Positions 10,901 through 20,392 are shown, numbered from the stretch's first letter. The stretch is 64,000 bases of DNA from Molanna angustata (GCA_963576475.1 OY754977.1:11225089-11289088); one strand, 5' to 3'. Translations and numbers: made by a program. The notes: a model not told the origin generated them from the sequence alone.

Positions 10901-12073
10901 TATTAATATGCAGTAGAACTTGATCTCAATTTATTTTTAATTCTGCAGTTTTTATTAGTTGCTTTTAATATTAATAATAATAATAAATACTTCCTTGCAC
11001 CCTGCGTAAGTGACGAGTTTATTGCCATATGGCAATTTCTTCCATCTAACCAGGGTTTCCAGCCCAGGGAAGCAATATTTAAGGGATCGAACCCAGGACG
11101 CCCGCACAGAAAGCAAGTGGCTTACCAACTGTGCCAGCGGTCAGCATTAGTTGGTTAATACAAATATCGCCCTCAAAACCATTTTAATACGGAATTAATG
11201 TATACTAAATAGTTTAGGGATATTATAAAACAAATAACTCACTTCAGCATGTAGATTTTTAACATGAATTTTTCTTATTGGAATGCCATCTTCATTTGTG
11301 TCATCGTATGTCATCTTCAAAAAGTGTAATGCTTCTATAAATTGGAATAAACAACAAATTGATTACAGTGAGTGATTCATTACTAACATTAATTGAGCAT
11401 AAATTGATAGCCAGTATTTTCATAAATTTATTTCTCATTTTCATGACTTTATTGTGTGATAAATATTGGAAATATCTAATACCATTTATTACATATTATG
11501 ACACATATAAATGGACAGTGGTTATACTAAATATACTTATACAAGTAATTGATGTGTGGCTTAATCAATCATTTTTAAAGAATATACCCACTACACCGAA
11601 AATGTAAACAATTATTTCAAATGGATAATATACAAGAAATAAACTTCATTGTTCACCTGAAATAAAGTTCAATTCTGAACTACACATATTGCGCGTGATT
11701 TGTATTTTGCAATTTAATTTAACAACATAGCTTTACCAAGATACAATAGACTAACACTGTACACAGTACTGAAATAACGATATGTTTGAAAATGATACAC
11801 ATTGGACGTTATTTAAATAATACTAAAATAATATTTACTACATATTTTACACTGTACAAACACACAGATGCTGCTGACAATTTATTTGCACAATATCACC
11901 ATGTGATGTACCCTTGAAGGAAAGAACAGATGTACCATATTTTTTAGATAAATAATCCAACAAGACGCCAGTTTTATATTCACTAAACAATACAAGGAAT
12001 AATAAAAATCTATCATATCAAATTGATACTTACGTTGCCGTATACACGGATTAAAATATTCATTGCAATTCAT
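1974..12073 (-). CDS. RRM / F-box / leucine-rich-repeat protein (seven exons, 3' end outside window)
   Basis: Coding exons on the minus strand: 12073-12034, 11334-11243, 9868-9735, 7023-6857, 5839-5772, 4191-3972 and 2711-1974. All junctions are GT-AG and the phases agree throughout, giving 486 residues before a GTAAGT donor at 1973 that leads out of the window. Residues about 36-108 form an RNA-recognition motif (RNP2 IHVKNL, RNP1 PIYAFITF). Residues 110-167 are a polar N/S/K/D linker. Residues 181-215 are an F-box (ILDILNDDCIIKIFSYLP ... VSKKWRCLV). From residue 250 there are about nine leucine-rich repeats of the cysteine-containing type. F-box proteins usually recruit substrates to SCF ubiquitin ligases through SKP1; an added RRM suggests an RNA- or RNP-linked target, which is inference. 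The start is the first ATG in exon 1, with no upstream exon seen. I do not recognise an ortholog by name. The exon chain is strong because RRM and F-box each cross splice sites in frame. Confidence 0.85.
2712..3971 (-). other. Intron between F-box and LRR exons; nothing recognised
   Basis: AT-rich sequence with no reading frame, known repeat or structured motif that I can support. The donor read at 3971 (GTTACA) is weaker than consensus but keeps the frame. Confidence 0.5.
4399..4480. repeat. 82-bp palindrome
   Basis: Two arms of about 40 bp meet at a 2-base loop (4439-4440), with the core TTACACCACGTGA and its complement. Only a few mismatches occur, near the outer ends. It lies in an intron of the RRM/F-box/LRR gene and is probably a small foldback element. 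Confidence 0.8.
4636..4912 (-). mobile_element. tRNA-derived SINE with GAA-repeat tail and 12-bp target duplication
   Basis: Minus-strand start GTGATAGCCCAGCGGTAAGG matches an A box, and GGTTCGAATCC at about 4850 is a B box, so the head is tRNA-derived. The body ends in (GAA)n. CACATTGACATC stands on both sides (4624-4635 and 4913-4924), a perfect 12-bp target-site duplication. It lies in an intron, antisense to nothing coding. Confidence 0.85.
5390..5660 (+). repeat. Dispersed repeat, family R1 of this window
   Basis: The stretch containing CACTAATTTCTCAATAGATGGCG and CGTAAACCAGCCGATGACAGG recurs in reverse orientation at 40110-40335 with scattered changes; a shorter related piece lies at 10100-10180. 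No coding capacity or terminal structure is visible. Confidence 0.6.
5876..5916 (-). mobile_element. Short LINE tail fragment
   Basis: The sequence CCACTGCTGGATGTAGG, in reverse, matches the end of the RTE-like tail at about 14855-14885 (HPAVERWLKEE-type coding). It is too short to say more. Confidence 0.4.
6298..6419 (-). mobile_element. Partial tRNA-derived SINE, family S1
   Basis: It matches the 3' half and B-box part (CGAATCCTGCC in reverse) of the S1 copies at 6505-6646, 9896-10055 and 24187-24354. The tRNA-like A-box end is missing. Confidence 0.6.
6505..6646 (-). mobile_element. tRNA-derived SINE, family S1
   Basis: On the minus strand it begins GATGGGTCGATGGCAGAGCG, an A-box-like start. 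GAGTTCGAATC is the B box, and the body carries the family's CACCTATAGCACAAGCATT block. It lies in an intron of the RRM/F-box/LRR gene. Confidence 0.75.
7145..8215 (-). mobile_element. Helitron/Helentron-like copy D, truncated, interrupted by an hAT-like insert
   Basis: In reverse orientation this matches the bodies of copies at 47275-48206 and 48207-49585: blocks around CCCCAACTAGACAATT, GTAGATATTGTGTAGTG, and ATCTCCAAACATACCATCA. Both family ends are missing. The insert at 7280-7793 splits it. Confidence 0.7.
7280..7793. mobile_element. hAT-like non-autonomous element with 8-bp target duplication
   Basis: Ends are CAGAGGTTCCCAACC and GGTTGGGAACCCCCTA, inverted repeats of the hAT type. The flanks GTGTAGTG (7272-7279) and GTGTGGTG (7794-7801) form an 8-bp duplication with one change. 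Other copies of the host repeat read through this site without the insert. Inside, 7385-7495 (minus) carries a LINE 3'-tail motif (GGAAGAAATTGCC ... GGCAATAAGCCCGCC). No transposase frame is present. Confidence 0.85.
8236..8383 (-). mobile_element. tRNA-derived SINE, family S2, with an internal change
   Basis: In reverse it shows the S2 head, GGCTCAGTTG-like A box and GGGATTGATTCCC-like B box, and CACAGTTTTTAATTG after it, as in the copy at 47611. About 60 bases between the boxes differ from the other copies. Confidence 0.6.
8527..8900. mobile_element. 374-bp TA-flanked MITE, older copy
   Basis: Long inverted repeats start CCCCCTATTCAGTAACTATT and end in the complement, ACTGAATAGG, here eroded. 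Internal mirrored blocks CGGAACGTTCTTAAAAA and TACGTTCCTATTCC make the element almost wholly self-complementary. A second copy with intact ends is at 49153-49539. Confidence 0.85.
9081..9323. mobile_element. Foldback MITE (older copy of the 51931 family)
   Basis: The arms share ATAATTAAAAGTA, ACGTGCGATAATAGGCCTATT and CGCCTTGTTAGGG-like blocks around a TAAGCTAG-rich centre. The copy at 51931-52119 has the same arms with a 4-5-base loop and far fewer mismatches. Both are followed by ATGGAATTCTAC, so the family boundary may lie slightly further right. Confidence 0.8.
9896..10055 (+). mobile_element. tRNA-derived SINE, family S1
   Basis: It has the A-box-like GGCAGAGCGGTTAGCGC and B-box GCGAGTTCGAATCC at tRNA-like spacing, then the shared CACCTATAGCACAAGCATT body. 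It sits 28 bases upstream, on the minus strand, of the second RRM exon (9735-9868). Confidence 0.8.
10500..11150 (-). mobile_element. Cluster of three tRNA-derived SINE copies, family S4
   Basis: Three related minus-strand units lie at about 10990-11150, 10750-10930 and 10500-10660. The best copy reads GGCACAGTTGGTAAGCC (A box), GGGTTCGATCCC (B box), then a tail GGAAGAAATTGCC ... GGCAATAAAC that resembles the LINE 3'-tail motif at 27225 and 31960. Another eroded copy is at 63425-63530. The shared tail suggests mobilisation by that LINE. Confidence 0.65.
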
Positions 12074-12588
12074 GATAAAGCGTATTTTTTTAGACAATAA
12101 TGTGTTTGAGAAATTTCAAATACAAATCGAACGAGCTTGCCACTAACGACGCATCATTAGAAAAATAATATTGTAAATAAAAATAAAGAAATATTTCGGA
12201 TACTTTAAAAACTATCCCGAATTGAAACTACCTACAACGGAAGCAAACTGCATTTTCCTTATTTTTACATGAAGCAATTAGGAATTGCCATTAAAAAATA
12301 TTGTCTATTTCCATTCAAATGAAATTAATTCGTGATTTGTAGAATGAGACTTTACGTATGCAAAAAATAATGTCCAATTTCACATTCATTTGACTTGAGA
12401 AAAAATTTACTTTAATTATTTAAATATATTTTTTTCATATGCAGTATATTTCATAAATAATCTAGTGTTATCACTAAACATCTTGAAAAATTGCGTGGAT
12501 GCATAAAAGACCAATGTGAGTATTTTGCCTAGTTGGTTTGACCACGTGTATATGTCCCGTTTACAATCACGTTCTATCGCATAGTTGT
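12074..12588. other. Upstream region of the RRM/F-box/LRR gene
   Basis: AT-rich sequence directly 5' of the first coding exon. It presumably holds the promoter and 5' UTR. I see no convincing TATA box, initiator or other site. Confidence 0.35.
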
Positions 12589-12704
12589 CGCCAAATAATT
12601 TGAACTTTTAGTCGAGAAGGGGGCGATTTGCACGTAAACCAACGAAGCAAAAAGACAAAAATTTGCGCTCTGCGCAACCGGAAGCTCATTTAAGATGTTT
12701 GGCG
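12589..12704. mobile_element. Small MITE, family M3
   Basis: Ends CGCCAAATAATTTGAA and TTTAAGATGTTTGGCG are inverted repeats, with GAAGGGGGCGATTTGCAC inside. A close copy is at 56256-56371 and a diverged shorter one at 39952-40032. Confidence 0.7.
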
Positions 12705-12834
12705 AAAATTATACAATCACGTTTGTAACCGTGCGCAACACCATTATTTGGAACAACTTGGCCTTGGCTTTAAAACTTTGTCAAGTTTTATCTAGACTCG
12801 TAGACAACCATGCGGGGTTCTAATAGTAACTATT

Positions 12835-12887
12835 GTGTGTTCAATCATGATCATACCAACTGTTGGTATGATCATGATTGAACACAC
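12835..12887. repeat. Perfect 53-bp palindrome
   Basis: Two 26-base arms (GTGTGTTCAATCATGATCAT ... ACCAAC) surround a single central T at 12861 with no mismatch. A perfect palindrome this size must be recent or maintained. It is next to an eroded LINE piece and is not part of any gene seen. Confidence 0.9.
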
Positions 12888-12959
12888 TCCGCTGCAGGAT
12901 ATGCTATTATAAATACCATATGATAAAGCCACAGTTGCATAACACCGTCAATACTACCA

Positions 12960-13090
12960 ACAATTTCTACTCCCTGGTGTCCATGTGTGGTCATTGTGAT
13001 CCTCAACAACCCCAAGCAATGTGCCCAGCGCAACAAAACTGAGTCCCAACAGCTAAGGGAAGGAAAACCCCTCGTCCTCCTAGTAAAAGA
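12960..13090 (+). mobile_element. Fragment of a LINE 5' region
   Basis: CAAAACTGAGTCCCAACAGC followed by TAAGGGAAGGAAAACC matches the minus-strand 5' region of the full LINE at about 19880-19910. The rest is too diverged to align by eye. Confidence 0.5.
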
Positions 13091-13467
13091 CTGGATGACG
13101 GGCCACAAAACAGTTTCCTACAAAAACTCAAGAAATATGATTATTTGAGGAGGATAAGTCGTATACTGGGTCATTGTGCGATTGCGCCACTGATGTATCA
13201 AAGACAACCATGTCACTTTTCTAATAAATTTTGAGCATCTTGTTTAAGTTATATGCTGTGAAACTTCTTAGCTATTTTGCCATGGAGGGGCCGTTCACAC
13301 ATATACGCAACAAAACGAAACTAATTTATGATCTGCGCATTTAACTGACTTTCCTATAATAAAACCATCCATTTTTTTATATATTGAAAATACACATCTT
13401 GTTACCTGTGGATTATTTAGGACAGTTTTTTTTTTGTTTACAGGGGACTGCAGATTCTTCTCAGTAA

Positions 13468-13511
13468 ACACTTTTTTCCTTTTGGTAGACCTACCAAGAG
13501 GAAAAAAGTGT
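13468..13511. repeat. 44-bp hairpin
   Basis: ACACTTTTTTCC-TTTTGGTAG and its complement CTACCAAGAGGAAAAAAGTGT form a near-perfect hairpin. Nothing nearby is a gene, so I do not assign a function. Confidence 0.6.
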
Positions 13512-13804
13512 ATCTTTGAATACTCAGCTTTGTTACAATAAATGCACTATGCATGCATGATATCAATATAATAAAGTTGATATAAATTATAATCGGGACT
13601 GTACAGGTTATTTAAAATTTCATAGTGTCATATACACAAAAACATCATGATGAAACTCAAAGTATGCGTTCTCTGAGAATATAATATAAAAAAAAAACAA
13701 AAATAAAATTCTTTTAAAATGCAGTTATAGTAAGAAGCGTTATAGTCAAAAGCTTGATTTTTTTTAATACTTACAACAGAAGATTATTATAAAACACACT
13801 GTCC

Positions 13805-13914
13805 ATTTACTGGTTAGTGGAAACCCCTCGACAGACAACTTTAAAATTTAAAAAAATGTTATGTCTATTTAAAGGTGTCTGTCAGAGGGTTTCCACCAAC
13901 CAAAGTGTCAATGA
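13805..13914. mobile_element. About 110-bp inverted-repeat element
   Basis: Arms at about 13811-13842 and 13871-13902 carry GGTTAGTGGAAACCCCTCGA and TCAGAGGGTTTCCACCAACC, with an AT-rich loop. This is a MITE-like structure without a clear target duplication. Confidence 0.65.
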
Positions 13915-14247
13915 AAGGTGTTAATAAAATGCATGATTTCTAAATAGTCTTCCGTTGTAAATAATATAGAAAAATCACACTTAATACTATAACTGACATG
14001 TTGAAATAGCAATATTCAACACTTTGAAGGATGTTTTCTCCAAAAGCCACCACTAATTAGGGTTCAAACTATACAATCGATGCTACCCGCTGTAATATCC
14101 TTTTACAAAAAATATCAGCCTTCATACTATGACATAAATTTGTCAGTCGCTGACTCTTGGTCTATAAATGAGAAAATCAAAAATATAAACTTAAAACAAA
14201 TATGTATAAAAATACAACAGGAAGTCAGTAAAGAGATCTGAATTTAA

Positions 14248-15055
14248 TCGAAATGTCGATTTGTTCAAGAGAATTTATTTCTCTTAATAAATCGACGTGT
14301 GAGAGAATTGTACGTAGTAGAGACTTCGAAGTCGAAAAACACCGAATAAGAGGCTTCGCAGAATATGTGTTACATTTCAGAATAAACAGAAAATTTTAGG
14401 ATTACAAAACTTTTCTACTCAGAATTTCGAATTTTTGTTCCAGTTAGGGTTTATCAACATTTAAATTATTGTTTTATATTATCACATATCTCAAAAACAA
14501 TAATACATGTGGTCTGGAAACTATCACGCTAACTATGCTGATCATACATAAGGTAAAATGCACTCAAAAATTCATGGAAAGACAAATACTCTGCATAAGT
14601 CTAAGAAACAGAAAAAGAAATGAGGAAATCAGATGCAAGATGAAAGTTATCAATATCATGAATCGAGTTGCAAAACTTAAATGGCAATGGGCGGGTCATG
14701 TTGTCAGACACGGAATGGACATATTGGAGACCATAGGATATGAAAAAGGGAATAGGTCGGCCTCAGAAAAGGTGGGCCGATGATATTGTCCATGTCGCTG
14801 GAAGGAGATGGGCCCAAAAAGCTCAAGAAAAGACGAATGGAAGTACTTAGAAGAGACCTACATCCAGCGGTGGAGAGGTGGTTGAAGGAAGAAGGCATTA
14901 GAAACACCCTAACTAGATAATTTAATTTTCTAAAAAAATGTCTACATTATAGCAGACCACCTTTTCTAAACAATTTTTGTAAAAATGGAATTTTGTGATG
15001 ACATTGTTTCATACGTAATTTACATGGCAGAATACAAAATATCTCTTCTTGTGTC
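14248..15055 (+). mobile_element. Helitron/Helentron-like copy C, split by a LINE tail
   Basis: It begins TCGAAATGTCGATTTGTTCA and a hairpin, matching the 5' end of copy B at 48207. It continues with the shared body (TTCCAGTTAGGGTTTATCAACA, AACACCCTAACTAGATAATT, TTTTGTGATGACATTGTTTC). The 3' hairpin end is missing. The LINE tail at 14517-14902 interrupts it. Confidence 0.65.
14517..14902 (+). mobile_element. 5'-truncated LINE tail
   Basis: Codes in two frames for the LINE C-terminus: RNEEIRCKMKV, LKWQWAGHVVRHG, then after a frameshift RPQKRWADDIVHVAGRRW and HPAVERWLKEEGI. It stops at about 14902, where the Helitron-like host sequence resumes. The short length fits 5' truncation on insertion. 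Confidence 0.75.
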
Positions 15056-15059
15056 ATAT

Positions 15060-15645
15060 CAGGTCTCCCCGACGTTGACGACCACCATAGAGAAAGCCTC
15101 CCTGTCCTGTGCAGTGCGAAACAGCTCCTCCACAGTTCTTATACCGGTCCATTCGCGGATGGTTTGCAGCCAGGAAAGCTGCCTTCTTCCGACCCCTCTA
15201 TCTTCCCCTTCATGACGAGCTGAAGGATGGCATACTTTTCACCTCTCAGAATATGACCGAAGTACAACACTTTACGGAGCTTAACATTTGTGAATAATTC
15301 TCTGTTGGTGTTGGCTCTACGTAGTACTTCAGTGTTACAGTGTTCAGAGTTATGTCAGTCCACGATATTCTAAGCATTCTGCGGTGGATCCACATTTCAA
15401 ATGCTTCAAGGCGGTTTATAATATAAACATTGAGAGTCCACGCCTCCACCCCATAAATAACACTTGACCATTCTTTGTCTCAGCTATAAGTTGATATTGT
15501 CGTCGAGGAGAAGATTTTTCATTTTGTAAAATCACGATCGGGCCACTTCTATTCTGCATTTTACTTGAGTGTCAGGGTCTAGATTCTCAGTAATTATACT
15601 ACCCAAGTACTTAAATTGTTTTACCCTTTCGATACTAACACCCTT
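15060..15645 (-). mobile_element. RTE-like LINE, 3' part, interrupted by the LINE at 15646-20141
   Basis: On the minus strand it reads the post-RT region (KYLGSIITENLDP-like at about 15600; RLEAFEMWIHRRMLRISWTD at 15420-15360; FGHILRGEKYAILQL at 15260). The upstream RT part (KYGLNINIKKTK-like; MMIFSRDSHP) lies beyond the insert at 20142-20300. The two halves join cleanly if the insert and one 13-bp duplication are removed. Confidence 0.85.
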
Positions 15646-15729
15646 TTTTTTTGCGGGTGGCAGTTCTTGAGGAGAACACACTTAGGCCAATTGGCCCTTT
15701 GTGATACCACATTGGGGCTGTCCTCCCAC

Positions 15730-17406
15730 TCACTCATCCCCCTTGAACCAGCCTGAGCGGCTAATGAATGTCATAATGTCTGCAATGTCGGCCGACGCTA
15801 TGTCAATTAAATCATCATAGAAGAAACTTCCCAAGGAGCTTCTCCTAATTCTAGAGAGAGCAGGACAGTGACAGAGGAAGTGGACCACCGTCTCCTCCTC
15901 CTCCTCGTCTTGGCATGCTCTGCAGTAATCGTATGCCTCCAGCCCTAGCCTTCTGGCATGCTTTCCTATAACCCAGTGTCCCGTTAATACTGATATGACT
16001 CTGGCGAGTGAGTCTCTTCTGAACGAGAGTATTTCTCTGGTTCTTCTGAGATCATATTTTGGCCATGTTTGTCTGGCAATGGAGCATGTGCTCTCCTCAG
16101 ACCACCTTTGGTCAGCACAAGCAATAATTTTCTCACTGACCCAGAGTTTACATGTTGCCATGGGGACTCCAGGTCTGTGTTTGATATTGTCTAGAGATAA
16201 CAGGGTACCTGCTCTGGCAAGTTCGTCTGCCCTACAATTCCCCGCTATGTTACTGTGACCCGGCACCCACATGATTTGTAGATTGAACCGCTCCGCTGCC
16301 CCATTTAAGATGTTGCGGCAGTTCAGGGCCACTCTAGAAGTAGTACTTACGCCTTTTAAGGCTTTAATAGCCGCTTGGCTGTCTGTGAGAATACAGACAA
16401 TGCTGTTTGATACTGTATTGCCTTGTATCCATTCTACTGCTTCCTGGATTGCCAAGATCTCTGCTTGAAAAACACTACAGTGGTCCGGCAACCTGAAAGA
16501 AATATTAATATTTAATTGCTCCGAAAAGACTCCTCCGTCCACCTTACCTTCCAGTTTTGACCCATCAGTGAAAAATACCTGAGCTTCATCGTGACGGATC
16601 AGATTCTCCTTCCACATTTTCCGCGAGGGGATTTGGGTTGAGAACCTGTTCTCGAAGAAAGGCTTGGGAATGACATAGTCGATACCTTTGGATGGCTTTT
16701 TGAACTCCTGAAGAACCATGGAGTGTCCAATGTGTGTCTCCCTCCAAGGGTTGACACAATTCATTCTTATGGCAGCTTTCGTTGCCATTTGTTTTCCTAG
16801 GAGGTCAAGCGGCATCAGATGCAGGATGGTGTCAAGGGCTTTTGATAGTGTAGTTCTCAGACAGCCAGTGGTTGTCACTTCTGCTAGTCTTTGAACTTTT
16901 GCCAGCTCTTTTAGGTGCACTCCTTTTTTCAAGCAGTGCCACCATACCACCACTCCGTACATCATGACTGGCCTTATGACCTGTGATTCTCGGGGGCAGT
17001 GGTTGAACCCGATGGATGGTGGATATTTTGTGTTTGTCCGATGTTGCGGCTGCGTCCGGTGGTGAACAGGGCCAATGAGCTCTATAGCGTCGCCGGCGTG
17101 GAAGTGGATCGCGATCTCCCTCGATGGCCTTATGACCGCCTTGTACATCCAGTGGGTTATCTTGGGGTGTAGTACCCACCGTTTTCCCACGATCTTTCTA
17201 CAGGTGTACAGTGTATTTGTAGATTTCCGTACTCTTTCCTGCGTGTTGGGCTTCCAGCTCAGTTTCCTATCCAGGATCAGACCTAGGTATTTAGCTTGAG
17301 CTGAGATCTCTAATGTCACCCCTTCTAGGGTTGGCAATGTAAATGCCGGGATTACCCGTTTATTTGTAAAGAGGATCAACTCTGTTTTCTTTGGATTTAC
17401 TCCCAA
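15730..17406 (-). pseudogene. LINE ORF2, RT C-terminus plus RNase H
   Basis: This is an open stretch of 558 codons. It begins with the RT thumb region (NPKKTELILFTNKR), then RNase H with VFFTDGSK, a QAEILAIQEAV helix with the catalytic Glu, LTDSQAAIKAL with the catalytic Asp, and VPGHSNIAGNCRADELARAG. The end carries CRAC...HFLCHC. It is separated from the upstream RT by a frameshift near 17440-17470. Confidence 0.9.
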
Positions 17407-17438
17407 CCCACTATTATTACACCACTGAGTTATCCTGT

Positions 17439-18847
17439 CTAGTGCCCTCTGTAAGAGAGATGAGATATGTTGAGGATCTTACCGGACACCGCTATGGCGA
17501 GATCATCTGCATAAGCGATTACTCCGACCCCGGTGTCGTCTAACTCCATCAACAGTTTATTTAGGGCTAGATTCCATAAAAGAGGTGATAGAACGCCTCC
17601 TTGGGGTGTTCCCTTCACCGGGTATCTTTTTATCTTTGAGCCCCCAAGTTCTGAGTTTATAACTCTATTTCTCAACATATTGTCGATAAATTCTATGAGC
17701 GAAGTCTCTATCCCCAATTTCCTCAGAGATTGAGTCATTGTTTCATATTTAATGTTATTAAAGGCTCCTTCTATGTCTAGGAAGGAGACCAGTGTGTACT
17801 CTTTATACTTCATAGATTTCTCGATTCTGTGTATCAGGGTATGTAATGCTGTTTCTACAGATTTCCCTTTGCTGTACGCATGTTGAGACTCTGACCACTT
17901 TGAAGGTTCTATTTTACCCCTTATTCTGGTTTCTATGAGTCTTTCTAGCGTTTTAAGGACAAACGAGGATAGAATGATTGGTCTGAAATCCTTGGATGTA
18001 TTATTAGATGTTCTTCCACCTTTGGGTATGAACACCACTTTTACTTCTCTCCATAATTTGGGGGTATAACAGAGTTCTATACATGCTTCGAAGATTGTCC
18101 CCAACCAGGGTATGACAGTCTCCGAGGCCGCTTGCAGTTCCGCTGGAATGATACCATCCAGACCTGGCGACTTGTATGGTTCAAACTCGTTAATTGCCCA
18201 AGCAATCATTTCTGTATTAAATAATTTCTGGGAGTTTTTCTGTTTCCTGGTTTGGTTTGTTGTCTCAGGCATGCCCTTTCTTTGCAGGTGGGTCTGCGCC
18301 CCCCTATCGGGCGGACGGTTTCCCTAGGCATGTCGAGTTTACATCCAGGAAAGTGTGTTTCTGTTAATAGCTCTAATGTTTCAGAGCTGCTTGAAGTCCA
18401 GCTGCCGTCGTTTTTCTTTATATATTCAGGCATCTCTGGATCCGTAGCTAGGATTTTGCGAATCCTGTTTCCCTCAGGGATTGTTTCAATTTTTGTGCAG
18501 AAATCTTCCCATGAGGTTCTTTTTGCCGTTTTTACTTTACTCTTAAAAACTCTTTGACTAGCCTTATAAGTTTCCCATTCATTGTTTTTCTTGGCTAGGT
18601 TAAATAGTTTGCGACATTCCCTTCTTAGGGCAATTATCTCTTCTGTCCACCATGGTGGTCTTTTTCTCCCTTTAGCTATACGCACCGGGCACGATTCCCT
18701 GGTGGCTTGGTTACAAGCATTAGTAAGGGTCTTTACCATGTTATCCAATTCCTCTGTTGTTGAGGGTTTGGTTGGTATTTCAGAAAGAAATTCACTGAGG
18801 ACAGTGTTGTACTTATCCCATTGTGTGTTCCTTCTATTGCTGTACAT
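17439..18847 (-). pseudogene. LINE ORF2, endonuclease-RT linker and RT palm, two frames
   Basis: 18847-18206 reads the linker (WWTEEIIALRRECRKLF). 18272-17439 reads the RT: KSPGLDGIIPAELQ, FRPIILSSFVLKTLERLIE, TPQGGVLSPLLWNLALN, and the catalytic AYADDLAI. A frameshift between 18272 and 18206 joins the two stretches. Confidence 0.9.
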
Positions 18848-18870
18848 GACTCTATCTGGTTTCTGAAAGT

Positions 18871-19505
18871 TTAAGTTAAATCAATGTACTGGTGATCAGA
18901 GAAGGAGTGGTCAGCTGAGACTTTCCATTCTTTTACATATTGGGCAGCATATTCATTGGCAATTATTATGTCTAGAACTTCACGCCTTATTGCGGTAATA
19001 AATGTTGGAGTATCACCTATATTACAAATTTCGAGGTTATTTGATAAAATATATTCAAAAAGTAACTCACCTCTCTCGTTTGTGTCCGTGCTACCCCAGA
19101 TTGTGTGGTGTGCGTTGGCATCTGCACCTGTCACCACAGGTATCCTCTCATCTTCTGCTCTATGTATGGCTTGTTGAATGATACCTGGAGGGGGCGGTTC
19201 TTCGTGATCATGTGCTAGGTAGGCAGAAATCAGCCAAATGGTGTGGGACTGAAGTTCTACTGCCAGCACCGTGATATCTTCGTTGCAGAACTCTGACACC
19301 TTAAAGGCATTGAGCTCCTTCTTTATCATAATACAGGACCTTCGCTTACCATTATTGTTTGTATAGAAGATCCTGTAGTCTTTAGATTTTAACCCAGCCA
19401 CTAGATTTTTGACAACCCATGGTTCTTGGGCTAAGGCAACATCTTCTCCTTTTTCTAAGAGGCGGAGGAGTAATGCGGCAGACGCCGCCTTCGAGTGGTG
19501 CAGAT
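18871..19505 (-). pseudogene. LINE ORF2, AP endonuclease domain
   Basis: It reads INLHHSKAASALLLRLL and ALAQEPWVV, characteristic starts of I/LOA/R1-type endonucleases, then VVTGADANAHHTIWGS and DHSFSDHQYI, the metal-binding and catalytic blocks. A stop right after the SDH motif breaks it from the linker frame. Confidence 0.85.
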
Positions 19506-20141
19506 TAATCTGAGACGGGTCTTGGTCCCCCCTTTCGGGCGGGAATAGCTGTATTACCTCCGGCTACGGTTGATAATGACTCCCCTGTGTAGGCGAGTCT
19601 AGGCCCCCCCTTTCGGGAGGACGAAGGTGGGTTTTTTGGTTTATTTGTATTCATCTGGTTCGTACGGTCCTTCAGTCGACTTCCAGACCTTAGGGAAGTA
19701 AGGGGAAATAGACGGTCCACCACATAACGGAGCCCCACGTCATGGCAAGTCCTGCTTACACTCCGGATTCGGACCGGTTTCCGGAAGGCACAACGCTTGC
19801 GACACCATATAACCCCGGTGCCATTCAGCCCTAGGCACTTGTAGCATAAGACCTGGCTTGGGTGGTTTTCTGTCGCGGTTTTCCTTCCCTTAGCTGGGGA
19901 TTCCAGTTTTGAGGCGCCAGAGAATCGCCGTTCATCCTCTCCTATTTTCTATGGCTGATGGCATTGCCAGTGGCCACATTGCCCGGGACTCGCGGGATCT
20001 TAAGACCACTCGAGGACGCTAGGAGTAGGACTATTGGTAGTGTTACTGATGGTTGTAATTGTGGCATTACACGGTATTTGTATGATGCATATTTCCAGCA
20101 AAAATATGCATCTCCGTGGCCCCCACCAAAATTAGAGTCCC

Positions 20142-20300
20142 TACTAACACCCTTAAGTTGAAGATTTATATTTGGGTGGCTATCACGGCTAAAAATCATC
20201 ATTTTGGTTTTCTTAATATTGATATTAAGTCCATAATGCTCTCCGATAGAATTGATTTTATTAATTAGTTGTTGACAAAATATCTACGGACTCTAAATTT
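20142..20300 (-). mobile_element. RTE-like LINE, RT part upstream of the nested insertion
   Basis: Minus strand: INSIGEHYGLNINIKKTK and MMIFSRDSHP, the region just after the RT active site in RTE-type elements. It continues in frame with 15632-15060 once the 4.5-kb insert is removed. Confidence 0.8.
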
Positions 20301-20392
20301 GATACTTGATGTTCATACATACATACCATCAAACTTTTAACATATTCAGGGTAGGAAAAAAGGACTGAACTCCACACTATCCTATCCCCCAT
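20275..20392 (+). mobile_element. Helitron-like family fragment F
   Basis: Shares ATATCTACGGACTC, CATACATACCATCA and GGGTAGGAAAAAAGGACTGA with the other copies. It is only the 3'-central part of the family. Confidence 0.6.

Larger units (their letters stand above)
15646..20141 (-). mobile_element. 4.5-kb LINE with endonuclease, RT and RNase H; 13-bp target duplication
   Basis: TACTAACACCCTT flanks both ends (15633-15645 and 20142-20154). The left end is a T-run (minus-strand poly-A) and the 5' end is at right. In order on the minus strand: a 5' region with a short cysteine motif at about 19850-19740, endonuclease, linker, reverse transcriptase, RNase H and a C-terminal CRAC...H...C zinc-like motif. 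The RNase H domain points to the I/LOA-type lineages rather than Jockey or RTE. At least three frameshifts or stops break the large frame, so this copy is inactive. Length and complete flanks suggest it is close to full length. Confidence 0.9.

Noticed and set aside
11359..11607. 82-codon hydrophobic plus-strand frame
   Set aside because: It lies in an intron of the RRM/F-box/LRR gene, with no promoter or homology cue. Hydrophobicity is expected from T-rich sequence.
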